A stretch of DNA of 55,094 nucleotides from Opitutia bacterium (GTDB taxonomy: Bacteria > Verrucomicrobiota > Verrucomicrobiia > Opitutales > Opitutaceae). The position numbers and the translations under genes are program-made. This document shows, in pieces, positions 24,243-33,700 of this stretch; position 1 is the first letter of the stretch, and the number at the start of each line of letters is the position of its first letter. The notes beneath the pieces are model-generated. The model had not been told where the DNA came from. It did not search any database and saw nothing but the letters and a program-made list of their open reading frames with translations. The stretch spans positions 1 through 55,094 of the forward strand of contig CANJIU010000063.1 of NCBI GenBank assembly GCA_947474365.1, given 5' to 3'.

Positions 24243-27200
24243 TCAGAACGAGCCTTTTACGCCCATGGTAAGACCGACGCCGAAGGCGCCGGTGAGATAG
24301 TTTTTCGCGTAGTCGGGCGAGGCCGGGGCGTAGCGCATCGTGACGGAGCGGGTGTTGAACACGTTTTGGGCGCTGGCGTAGAGCTGAATCCATTTCTTCA
24401 CCTGGTAATCGACGTTCAGATCCAGCGTAAGCCGGCGATCATCGTACTCAAACGCGCTGTTGGCGAGTGAACCGAGCCGGCGTTTGCCGCGGAAATTCCA
24501 TTTCGCCATCAGGGTGAGGCGACGCGGGCTGTAGGTGACGCCCCAGTTCAGGCCCTCCGGCGTAAATGTGTTGAATGCTGCCTCGCTGTCGCCTTCGAGG
24601 TGGAGCTTTGTACCGTTGACAAACACGTCGACGTGGCGACCCCACGCCCCCAGTTCGCGCAGCGACTGCTTCAGGTTGAGTTCGATGCCCGAGACGCGCG
24701 CCGCGCCGCCGTTGACGGTGGTGGTGACGCGCCAGCCAACGTAGCGGCTGTCGAGCCCGAGGTTTTCAGCGTCGGCCGCCGTGGCGATGCCGACGGAGTT
24801 GACGAAGAAATCCTTCAGGTCCTTGCGAAACACGCCGCCGCTAATCAGCCCGCCGCTCTTGGTGTAGTACTCGGCCGAGAGATCGAAGTTGTCCGCCGAC
24901 CACGGGTGCAGGCCGGTGTTGGTGACGGTGATGTTGCCCTTCACGACCGAGGGATTGCCGAGTTGGTCAAGGTCGAGGTCGGCCTCGGACACCTGCGCGG
25001 TGGGAAGGATGTTGGTCAGGTTGGGGCGGCCATAGGTCTTGGCGTAGGCGCCGCGCAGGACGATGTTGTCCGAGACGTTGTAAGTGAGATGAACGCTGGG
25101 GTAATAGCCGTCGTACGTGCGGTCGGCGCGGTAGGCGCGCTCCCGGTTGGTCAGGCGCAACTGCTCCAGCGAGCCGGCCGCGCCCGCGTCCGGACGGCGG
25201 ATACGGGCGCCGGCGGCATCGTGCGCAAATGTGCCGTTGGCGTTCTTCACAAAGACGGCGTTGGGGTCGATGACCGGGCCGATGCCCTCGGTGCTGGTCT
25301 TCTCGTACCGCACGCCGGTGAGCACCTTGAGCCGGGATTTGAAGAGACTGAACTCCGTCTGCCCATAGTAGGAGCGAACGCCTTCCTCGAAGAACAGCGA
25401 ATTGCCGATGCGAAACGTCTCCTCCGTCACGAGCTGAGCCGCGGTTTTGGTGAAAATGGACGGGTTGGCCTGATAGGCGCTCCAGGCACGGATGGGCGAC
25501 ACCTCGGGGACGCCGCGGAAACCGTAGTAATTATACTGGCCGAAATAGACGGGCGTCAGGAAGGCGGCCGGCGAGGTGTCGCCGTTGATGCCGTTGAAGG
25601 TCCAGTTCTCGTTCCGCCGGCGGATGTCGCGCGTCTGGGTGCGCTGCTGGGCGCCAATCTGGACGGAGGCTGGGAACGGCAGGAAGCCGAGCGTGCGGCC
25701 GAGATCGATGGAGCCGGATTCGAAGTCCTCGCGGGTGTTGCGCGGGGTCGAGTTCACCGAGTTGAGCCGGTAGTTGTTGATGTTATACAGGTCGACGGGC
25801 TGGTTGTTGTTGTCGAAAATCTGCAGCGTCTCGGGGCGCACCGCGTTGATGTCGCGAAAGACGAGCCGGGCCGGATTGCGCAGGGCGATCGCCATCTGGC
25901 GGAAGTGACCCTCGCTGGTGTCGTGATAACCGCCCTCGGCGCGCGACTTGTCGGCGGCGACCGTGGCGCGCCAGGTGCCGTCGTCGAAACGATAGCGGGC
26001 GTTGGCGGCGGTCGCGTCGGTGATGATGTGCGTGGACGTCGCGCCCCCGAGGGTGACCGAACCGCGGCCGGTGGCGCCGATGGTGTAGTCGGGTCCGTAG
26101 CTGAAGGGTGTGCCAGTGGCGGGTGTCGGCGCCGCCGTCGTGCCGGTGTCGGCCGTGAACTCGGTCGCGATGCGGGTGGACTGGAAGTGGCTCACCTGGC
26201 CGCCGACGGAAAGGACGCCGTGGGGCGTGACGCGCCAGTCGGCCTTCAGGCCGAGCGATTCGCGCACGAGGATGCGCGGGGAGTCGAGCAGGCGGTACGT
26301 CTGGAGGAACGGGGCCGCGGCGGTCGCGCCGGTGCCCGTGCCGCCGGGATTGTAGGTCTTGTAGGAGTAGTGGAGTTTTGCATACCGGTCGGTCGAGGAG
26401 CCGGTGAGGACGATGCCGAACCGGGAGTTGAGCGGCAGGGTGAGGTCGAACGTGCCGCCCGGGCGAATCTTGTGGACGGTCTCGTCCGTGGTGTGGGGCG
26501 TCCGGCGCAGGGTGAAATTCTCGCTGTTGGCGGCGAGGTTCAGGTTGTAGCGGAACTGCATGTTCTTCCGTTCAAACGCGCTCTTCGTCACCATGTTGAC
26601 CGCGCCGCCGAGCGAGTCGGCCCGGTTGGCGGGCGTCGGTTCCTTGGTGACCTCGATGCGGGCGATGTTGTTGAGCGAAGCCTGATTGAAGGAAAACGTG
26701 CGCGAGTCGCCCGTGGCGTTCGAAGTGTTGGCGACCTGGGCGCCGTCGGTGGAAACCGCGACCACGTTCGGGGCGAAGCCGCGGATCGAGACGGAGGAGA
26801 CGGTCGTGCCATCCTCGTAGTCGTATTCGGGCGTCACGCCCGGGAGGAATTTCAGGAACTCGCCGGGATTGCCGTCCATCACGGCGCCGAGGGAGTCGGC
26901 CGCGACGACGTTTTTGAGGTTGGGCGCGTAACGCTGCTCGTTGACGGCGATGGCCTGGCCGTCGGTTTCGCGCGAAGAGGAGACGGTGAACGAATCCAGC
27001 CGCACGACACTGTCGCCGTAGCGGGCGGCGCTCGTAAGATCGACATGCTGCAGTGCCTCCTGGCCGGGGGAGAGTTGCAGTGCGATTTGCTGTGAATCCA
27101 ACCCGGTGTAAGTGATTTCGATCACCTGCGGGCCGCTTGGCACGCGGTTTAGGCGGTAGGTGCCGGTCTCATCGGTGAACGCGACGCGGTCCGTGCCGCG

Positions 27201-27362
27201 GATGGCGACGCGCACGTTGTTGAGGTACTGGCCGGTGACGACGTTCTGCACGCGGCCGGTGACCGAGGCGGTGGCCTCTGCGGCGAAAACAGTCGGCGTC
27301 CCCGGCGGAAAAAATGTGAACCAGATGAGAAATGGGATGAAGGGGAGGCGGAGTTGTTTCAT
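24243..27362 (-). CDS. TonB-dependent receptor with regulatory-like N-domain
   Basis: 1039 residues from ATG 27362 (MKQLRLPFIPFLIWFTFFPPG, signal peptide ending near VFAAE). A carboxypeptidase-regulatory-like domain (ASVTGRVQNVVTGQYLNNVR, TDETGTYRLNRVPSG) is followed by a VRLDSFTVS box, plug (NEQRYAPNLKNVVAADSLGA, LGGAVNMVTKSAFERKN) and a barrel with terminal GVKGSF. It shares architecture with the tandem receptors at 9960-16235 but is clearly more distant. It lies 54 bp after the sulfatase gene at 27417 and 48 bp before the FAD oxidoreductase, so these three form the front of an operon-like run. It probably imports the sulfated or desulfated glycoside handled by its neighbours. Confidence 0.93.
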   Translation of the reverse strand: MKQLRLPFIPFLIWFTFFPPGTPTVFAAEATASVTGRVQNVVTGQYLNNVRVAIRGTDRVAFTDETGTYRLNRVPSGPQVIEITYTGLDSQQIALQLSPGQEALQHVDLTSAARYGDSVVRLDSFTVSSSRETDGQAIAVNEQRYAPNLKNVVAADSLGAVMDGNPGEFLKFLPGVTPEYDYEDGTTVSSVSIRGFAPNVVAVSTDGAQVANTSNATGDSRTFSFNQASLNNIARIEVTKEPTPANRADSLGGAVNMVTKSAFERKNMQFRYNLNLAANSENFTLRRTPHTTDETVHKIRPGGTFDLTLPLNSRFGIVLTGSSTDRYAKLHYSYKTYNPGGTGTGATAAAPFLQTYRLLDSPRILVRESLGLKADWRVTPHGVLSVGGQVSHFQSTRIATEFTADTGTTAAPTPATGTPFSYGPDYTIGATGRGSVTLGGATSTHIITDATAANARYRFDDGTWRATVAADKSRAEGGYHDTSEGHFRQMAIALRNPARLVFRDINAVRPETLQIFDNNNQPVDLYNINNYRLNSVNSTPRNTREDFESGSIDLGRTLGFLPFPASVQIGAQQRTQTRDIRRRNENWTFNGINGDTSPAAFLTPVYFGQYNYYGFRGVPEVSPIRAWSAYQANPSIFTKTAAQLVTEETFRIGNSLFFEEGVRSYYGQTEFSLFKSRLKVLTGVRYEKTSTEGIGPVIDPNAVFVKNANGTFAHDAAGARIRRPDAGAAGSLEQLRLTNRERAYRADRTYDGYYPSVHLTYNVSDNIVLRGAYAKTYGRPNLTNILPTAQVSEADLDLDQLGNPSVVKGNITVTNTGLHPWSADNFDLSAEYYTKSGGLISGGVFRKDLKDFFVNSVGIATAADAENLGLDSRYVGWRVTTTVNGGAARVSGIELNLKQSLRELGAWGRHVDVFVNGTKLHLEGDSEAAFNTFTPEGLNWGVTYSPRRLTLMAKWNFRGKRRLGSLANSAFEYDDRRLTLDLNVDYQVKKWIQLYASAQNVFNTRSVTMRYAPASPDYAKNYLTGAFGVGLTMGVKGSF

Positions 27363-27416
27363 GCGAGCGACGGCGAGGGGGCAGGGGAACACGGCGCGAG
27401 ACGATGTGACGGAAAA

Positions 27417-28898
27417 TTAGCGTGACGACGGAGCGTCGCTGGGACGCATTGATTGGCCAACCCGGCTCTCGCGGAGTTGCCGTTGCAATTGGGCGATGGT
27501 CTTCGTGTGCGTGGGATCGGTCGCGAGATCGCGGAGTTCGTGGGGATCGTTTTCGAGGTCGAAGAGCAATTGTCCGCGCCGACCCTCGTCCCATTCGGTG
27601 TAGCGCCAGCGTTCGGTGCGGATGCTGCGACCGATCGCCCAGCCGCGCGGCTGCACGGTGAAGGCGGGGCGGTTCCATTCGACCCGTGGATTCTGGAGCA
27701 GCGGAACGAGACTGGTTCCTTCGAGCCACGCCGGCTTCGGCAGACCGCACAGTTCCACGAGCGTCGGGTACATGCCGAGATATTCGACGACGCGGGCGCA
27801 GGACTGGCCGGCGGTTTTCTGACGTGGGTCGGCAATCAGTAGGGGACCGCGGGCCGCGGTCTCGAACAGCGTGCCCTTTGCCCACATGCCCTTGTCGCTG
27901 AGGTGCCAGCCGTGGTCACCCCAAAACACGACGATGGTGTTGTCGCGCTGGCCGCTTTTCTCCAGCGCGTCGAGCAGGCGACCGACCTGGGCGTCCATGA
28001 AGCTCACGCACGCATAGTAGGCGTGCAGCGCGGCGCGGGCTTCGGCGGCGGTGAAGGTGCGCGCGGCGAAAAGATCGACGTTCTGCCGCAGGGCGTCGGG
28101 CGGCGTGCCGGTGGGGCCAGTGGGTTCGTTGGCAAAGTCGGGTGGCAACGGCAGTGAGGCGGCGTCGTAGAGATCGAAGAATTCCTTCGGGCACTTGAGC
28201 GGCACGTGCGGCTTGTGAAAGCCGACGCTGAGGAAGAACGGCTTGCCCGCGCCGGCAAAGGTCTTGAGCTGCGCGATGGCCTGGTCGGCGATCCGAGTGT
28301 CGGCCTCGGCCTTGCCTTCCTCAAGCGGGCCGAACTCATTCGCCCACGCATAGCCCTCCGGATTGGTGGGGTTGTTGCGGTACGGGGAATGGACCGTCTT
28401 CCAGTAATCCGGCTGCGTCCGCTGCTGTTCGGCGCGCTGGGCGGCGGTGAACCATCCGGCGGCGGCTTTGGCCTTTGCTTTTGGGGAGTTCGCGGATTTG
28501 GGCGCTCCGTCATTTGCCGCGTGCCAGACTTTGCCGAACTCGGCGGCGGCGTAGCCGTGCTGCGCAAAGCACCGTGGAAGGATCTGCTGGCCCTCGGCGA
28601 GGGTGAGCCAGGTGTTGTTGTCGAGCACGCCGGTCGAGGTGGGGTAGCGGCCGGAGAGCACGGAGCTGCGGGTGGGATTGCAGAGTGGCTGCTGGCAATA
28701 GGCGCGATCGAAACGCACGCCCCTTTGGGCGAGACGGTCGAGATTCGGCGTCTTGGCGATCGGGTCGCCGAAGCAACCGATGCGGCAGTTCATGTCGTCG
28801 GAGATGACAAACAGGACGTTCGGTCGCGTTTCGACCGCGAGCACGGTTCGCAGCAGGGCGAGGCACGAGAGGAGAGGGAGGAGACTGAGGCGTTTCAT
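27417..28898 (-). CDS. Exported sulfatase, iduronate-2-sulfatase-like
   Basis: 493 residues from ATG 28898 (MKRLSLLPLLSCLALLRTVL, signal peptide). Metal motif VISDDMNCRIGCFGD at 31-45; activation motif C73-N-P-T-R77 in LCNPTRSSVLSGRYP. FHKPHVPLKCP and WGDHGWHLSDKGMWAKGTLFE are hallmarks of the iduronate/choline-sulfatase-like branch rather than arylsulfatases. It likely removes a sulfate ester from a uronic acid or related sugar in the periplasm. It is the first gene of the colinear minus-strand array. A lysine/alanine-rich insertion (SPKAKAKAAAG) lies around residue 140. Activation needs a sulfatase-modifying enzyme located elsewhere. Confidence 0.92.
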   Translation of the reverse strand: MKRLSLLPLLSCLALLRTVLAVETRPNVLFVISDDMNCRIGCFGDPIAKTPNLDRLAQRGVRFDRAYCQQPLCNPTRSSVLSGRYPTSTGVLDNNTWLTLAEGQQILPRCFAQHGYAAAEFGKVWHAANDGAPKSANSPKAKAKAAAGWFTAAQRAEQQRTQPDYWKTVHSPYRNNPTNPEGYAWANEFGPLEEGKAEADTRIADQAIAQLKTFAGAGKPFFLSVGFHKPHVPLKCPKEFFDLYDAASLPLPPDFANEPTGPTGTPPDALRQNVDLFAARTFTAAEARAALHAYYACVSFMDAQVGRLLDALEKSGQRDNTIVVFWGDHGWHLSDKGMWAKGTLFETAARGPLLIADPRQKTAGQSCARVVEYLGMYPTLVELCGLPKPAWLEGTSLVPLLQNPRVEWNRPAFTVQPRGWAIGRSIRTERWRYTEWDEGRRGQLLFDLENDPHELRDLATDPTHTKTIAQLQRQLRESRVGQSMRPSDAPSSR

Positions 28899-29078
28899 GA
28901 TGCGGGTCGTGGCGTTAATTGGGGTGCGCGCCGTTCGCGAGAGTCGACGGAGTGGAGGGGTGCAGGGCGCGTTCACGATGGAACGTGATTTCGCGTTTTC
29001 GGTCGAGCGGCTTCTGACGGGCCGGGCGATTGCGGCCACTGCGTCGCGACAGCTGGCCTTGTTGCGAGCTCACCCTCG

Positions 29079-30569
29079 TCAGATCAGCATGAAGCAGGCG
29101 GCCATGACCGCCGTGGGCGGGAGCGCGGCCACCGCCAGCCACAGCGGACTTACGCCCTCGGGAAAGTATCGTGCCAGAATGGCTTGTCCCGCGGGGTTGG
29201 GGGCGTTCGCGATGACCGTGAGCCCGCCACCGGTCACTGCGCCGGCCACAACGGCGAACTTCAGCGGATCGGTGAACCCGGGTACGAGCGATGCCAGGTA
29301 GGTGATTGCGGCGTTGTCGTTGAAGGCGGTGAGAATCGTCGAGCCCAGGAAAAGAGGGCCTTCGCCGAGGCGGCCGAGGATCGGCTCGATCCACCAGGCC
29401 TGCAGGCCGCCGTGCACGACCAAACCGGCGAGGAAGAAACCCACCAGAATCGGCGAACGGAGATCGAGGGGATTTTGGTGGTGGGCGGTCGCCTGAGTGA
29501 ACGCGATGAAGAACAGAAACGCGGCGATAAACATCACCGGATGGTGCGCCTGCCAGACCGTAAACGCGACGAACCCGAGGTGAACGCAGGTGATCCAGGC
29601 GGGCACGGCCGCGCGGACGCTCCTCCCTTTCGTGGATTCGCCTGGCGAGGTCAGCTCTCGCAACTCCCGGCGAAAAAGAAGATAAGCGGCGACCGTTGCC
29701 ACGCCGATCCCGAGCGCCGCGCGCCAGCCGAAGTGCGACAGCATGTGCAGCGCACCCCATTTCCAGGCACCCGCGATCATGATCACGGGCGGAGCGGCGA
29801 AATGGGTGAGCGTGCCGCCAACGGAAATGTTCACGAACAACAGGCCGAGGGTCGCATAGCTCAGGCGCGGGCTTGGTCGCAGTGCATAGAACTGACGCGC
29901 GAGCAGCAGCGCCGCAATGGTCATCGCCGCGGGTTCCGTGATCAGAGAACCAAGCAGAGGGGCAAGAATGAGAATGGAAAGCCACCAGGCCGCGGGCGTC
30001 CCGCCGCCGAGGTTCGCGATGACGCGCAGGCAGCGTTCGGCGAAGCTCAGCACCGGATGGGTCGCGGCGAGGGCCATGACGATGACGACGAAGAGGGGTT
30101 CGGTATAACTGACATGTTCGCTGATGTAGGCGACGACCTCCGGCCAGCCCTTGAACCAGGTGATGGCCGCGGCGAGCACGATCGCCCAAATGCCGAACAC
30201 CGCTTCAATTTCTCCGAAAAAATGCAGTACCTGGCCGGCAAAACTCACTTCATCGGGCTGGCCGTCGGCATCGCGGTCTCCCGCGGGGGACCTTTCCGTC
30301 CGGGCCGCTTCGTGGCGCGACTCAACAACGTGGGCCCAGTGCCGGATTTTTGCGGTCAGAAACGTGTGAAGGATGGCGCCGACAAAAATCGCGAGAGCGA
30401 CGACGTTGAAGGGATCAACGCCCGCGCGGTGAACCAGCACCTCCCATAACGTCGCGCCGGCGGGATCGTGATAGCTGGCCAGGGCCCGGGGTAGCTCCGT
30501 GACTCGGCTTTCGGAGGCGCGGGCGACGGCGGCGACGAGCAAAGGAGCGGGAACGAAACGGAACAGCAT
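29079..30569 (-). CDS. Putative Na+/H+ antiporter (Na_H_antiport_3 type)
   Basis: About 496 residues from ATG 30569 (MLFRFVPAPLLVAAVARA); an ATG at 30590 adds seven residues. It has around 11-12 hydrophobic helices. Characteristic segments include LITEPAAMTIAALLLARQFY, LLFVNISVGGTLTHFAAPPV, TAFNDNAAITYLASLVPGF and GGGLTVIANAPNPAG, which match the putative Na+/H+ antiporter family (PF07399-like) within the ion-transporter superfamily. The Asn/Asp-rich half-helix motifs would form the ion site. It probably exchanges sodium and protons across the inner membrane; the direction is not provable here. It is separated from the sulfatase array by 180 bp and is not obviously functionally linked. Confidence 0.85.
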   Translation of the reverse strand: MLFRFVPAPLLVAAVARASESRVTELPRALASYHDPAGATLWEVLVHRAGVDPFNVVALAIFVGAILHTFLTAKIRHWAHVVESRHEAARTERSPAGDRDADGQPDEVSFAGQVLHFFGEIEAVFGIWAIVLAAAITWFKGWPEVVAYISEHVSYTEPLFVVIVMALAATHPVLSFAERCLRVIANLGGGTPAAWWLSILILAPLLGSLITEPAAMTIAALLLARQFYALRPSPRLSYATLGLLFVNISVGGTLTHFAAPPVIMIAGAWKWGALHMLSHFGWRAALGIGVATVAAYLLFRRELRELTSPGESTKGRSVRAAVPAWITCVHLGFVAFTVWQAHHPVMFIAAFLFFIAFTQATAHHQNPLDLRSPILVGFFLAGLVVHGGLQAWWIEPILGRLGEGPLFLGSTILTAFNDNAAITYLASLVPGFTDPLKFAVVAGAVTGGGLTVIANAPNPAGQAILARYFPEGVSPLWLAVAALPPTAVMAACFMLI

Positions 30570-30585
30570 GGTCTGTTTCCCAGCC

Positions 30586-30696
30586 CACACCGCGCCGGCG
30601 CGGAAGGCAATCCTGCGGGCTGGACGATCTTATTTCCGGCTGGAGTTCAGCGGGCACGAGCGGCGCGATGAACGAGCCTTCCGCCGACGCGGTGTG
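30586..30696. repeat. 111-bp element with 21-23 bp inverted termini
   Basis: The left arm at 30586-30608 starts CACACCGCGCCGGC and ends GGAAGGC. The right arm at 30676-30696 starts GCCTTCCGCCGACGC and ends GGTGTG. They pair over 21 positions apart from one mismatch and a 2-nt bulge, enclosing about 67 bp without coding potential. It fills most of the gap between the CotH protein gene and the antiporter gene. Possible readings are a MITE or a large transcript hairpin. Confidence 0.65.
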
Positions 30697-30718
30697 ACGG
30701 AGTCGGGCGCGCGCTGCA

Positions 30719-33700
30719 TCAGAAAACTTCGTAGACCTCGATTAACGCTTCGCCCGTGGTGTTGTTCACGCCCGACACCTGGAGCGTGTAGGTGCCGCCG
30801 GCGGGAAGGGTGACGAGAAGGGCGGCGTCCCGGCTCGCCAGCGGGAGGGGGAACGCTCCGACTTGGGAAAACGTCGGCGCCAAGGCGGCCGCCCAATTGT
30901 CGTTGGCGGCAACCGTCACGCCGCGGGCGTCGACCACCCGCAGGTTCGGATCGGCCAACGGTCCCGCGACACCAAAGGTTGCCAGCGTCGGACCCACAGC
31001 GCGGATGAGGACCTGCTTGCTGCCGGCGCCCGAGACCGAAAATCCGGCGATGAGAATGTCGCTGCCCGTGCCCACCCGATTGCGGGCGGAGAGATTGATC
31101 AATCGAGGCGAGGTGCCACCGGTGGTGTCGTACGCCTCGACCAAAATCACACCGGTCCCAGCACCCGAGGCTCGCACCGTGAAGGCGCCCGTGATCGTCT
31201 GGCTCAATGCCGCGTCCTTGGAGCCGGCGGGAAAACCGAACGCACCGACCGACGCAAACGTCCCGGTGAGCGAGGCCGGCCAGTCGTCGTTGGTGGCGAT
31301 TGGAACGGTGCCGCCTCCGGTGAAGAGTTCCAATTTCGGGTCGGCCAGGCCGCCCAGTCCAAACGCCGACAACGCGGGCCCGGCGGCCCGGATGAGCACG
31401 TCCTTGGCACCTCCGCTTACGACGGCGCCCAGCGTGAGCGCCTGCCCGACACCCAGCGTGGTGCGCACGGACAGGTTCGAAAGCGCGCTGCCCGTGACGA
31501 CCTCGAGTCTCGCGGGCGCGCTGGTGACGGAGCCGCCGGCGTTCGCCACCGTCACCGCATAGGTGCCGGCGTTCGCGGGCGAGGCGCTGGTCAGCGACAA
31601 CGTGGACTTGGTCGCGCCTTCAACCGCGGTTCCGTCCTTGAGCCATTGATACCAAACGAATCCGCCCCCTCCGGCGGAAGCGGTAAGGGTGGTGCTGTTG
31701 CCGAAGAGAACGGTCTGTCCGCTGGGTTGGGTCGCGAGCCGTGGGGCGGGCGGTGCGGGTGTCGCTTTGGCCAGGGCGATCGGGGCACTTGCGTGCCAGC
31801 TGCTGGCGAGCGCGTGATTCGGATTGGCGAACGGCGTGTTGAGCACGAGGCTGGAGCCGTCGCCGTCAGCCTCTTCCGGCCACGGGGAGGAATCGCGATA
31901 GGTGAATTGCCGGATGATCGCGCCGTTCGCGGCGCGGACAATCAGCTGTTCGCCGCTGTTGGAGAGGTTGCCCGTATACGCGCCCGCCACCACGGCCTGC
32001 GCCCCGGGCTCCAGCCGGGCGGCGAAGCCGGCGATGTTTTCCGCGATGATGATCCGTCCTCCGGGAGGGATGATGCGCAGTGCCGGCGCCACGGAGCCGA
32101 AATCAAACGAGACTGCATCTTCGAGTTTCACGCCACTGAGATCGACGGATTGCGTGCGTGAGATGTTCAGCAGTTCGATGTATTCGAAGTCGTTCCCGTT
32201 ATTGAATCCGGCCGCCTGCTCGGCCGGTGTCGGGTCGGCGGGGTGATAGTGGAACTCACTGACGACGAGGTTGGCCGCCTGCGCGGGTATGGCCTCCAGC
32301 ACGAACGTTGCCTCGGTCAGGGGCGACCACGTGGCGCCATTCCGGATCCGGGTGCGCACGGTGTGGGCGCCGGCAGTCGCCAGTGCAAGCGCGGGGCCGG
32401 GTGCCGATGCGGTCTGGCCGACGAGGCGGAGATCGAAGCGCATGTCGGAGTAATCATTGCGGGGATACGCGTTGGCCGCATTGGGCGGGAAGGCATAGAT
32501 CGCCTGATGGACTTCGACGGCGAGAGTGTTGACGCCCTCCTTCAGAAGCGCCCGGTCGAACGGCACTGCGACGAACATCGACTCGATCGGCACATAATTG
32601 TTGCCCGGATCGATGGGCCCGAGCGCCTCCTGCGCGTAGGTGGCCGGGTTGGGGGCGAGGGGAAAGTTGATGCGCGCGGCCTCGACTCCGTTCAGATACA
32701 CCACCGCGCCGTCGTCCGCCATGATCTCAAAAAAGGTGCTCGTCAGGCCGGCCGTGCCGGTGGCGGTGAAGGTCGTGCGGAAATAGGCCGGACCGGGTTC
32801 GACGTCGGCCGCGGTGTAGTTCGGTGCCACGGGTGATACATTGGTGGCCAGGCCGCTCGACTCACCGTAACCGAGCGGTGCAGCGCCTGAGTTCCACGCG
32901 CTGTCGGCGTAGGCGGGCGCGGTCCAGGAAAGTCCGGCGGCATCGTTGGTGGGCGCAGCGGTGGGCAGCAGCCATTTCCACGACTGTCCGGCTGCGAGTA
33001 TCGTGGACGCGGAGACCGTGCCCGTGGTCGCCGTGAGCGCGGATGCGTCGAGCGCTCCGCCGACCTGCCGCGGATCGGATCCGTCAATCGTGTAGTAGGT
33101 CGTGCCCCCGGCGGGGTTCGGGTTGTTGAGGCGGAATTGGAATCCGAGCGGGACGTTGCCGCCGTAGTGGGGGCGCCCCGTGCTGGCATCAAACAATTCG
33201 GTGGGCTTGAGTCGCGGCGCGAGCGTCGTCGGGTCGACGGTCTGGGGCGCGCCGTCCAGCCACTCCAATCGTTCGGTGAGCCACGACTTGAGCGCGTCGA
33301 CCTCCTGCCGCCAGGTGGTGCGATTGACCTGGCCGGTCTGACCGCTGGTGAGGGAGTTGGTGCCGAGGATGGGATATTTCCGGTAGTGACGAGCAACGGG
33401 CACCTGAATGGCCATGGTGGTGGCGTTGGCGGTGTTTACGATGTCCGCGCGACTGCCGTCCGTGAGCTGCGCGTAGACGGTCTCGATGCGATCGAACAGC
33501 GTCTCCTTGGAAAAGTGCGAGCGCCGCAGGGCCGTCCAACGATTCCAATAGCGGTCGTTGAACTCGGGGTCGTCGTCGAGGCGCGTGTAGTACGTGTAGC
33601 TTGAGCCGACCGTCCACCACTTCAGGCCGAAGGATGCGTTGGAGTACGCGTAGTTGGCGTTGCCCAGGCTGCGATCAACGTCCCACAGCGGGAACGCGGT

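Noticed and set aside
24600..27095. Open frame of 831 codons on the plus strand opposite a TonB receptor
   Set aside because: It is antisense to a receptor with unmistakable motifs, is rich in Gly/Ala/Arg/Val as expected from GC-rich complementary codons, and shows no domain or signal.
28973..28988. TCACG-N6-CGTGA inverted repeat upstream of the sulfatase at 27417
   Set aside because: Five-bp arms are too short to separate from chance without other copies.
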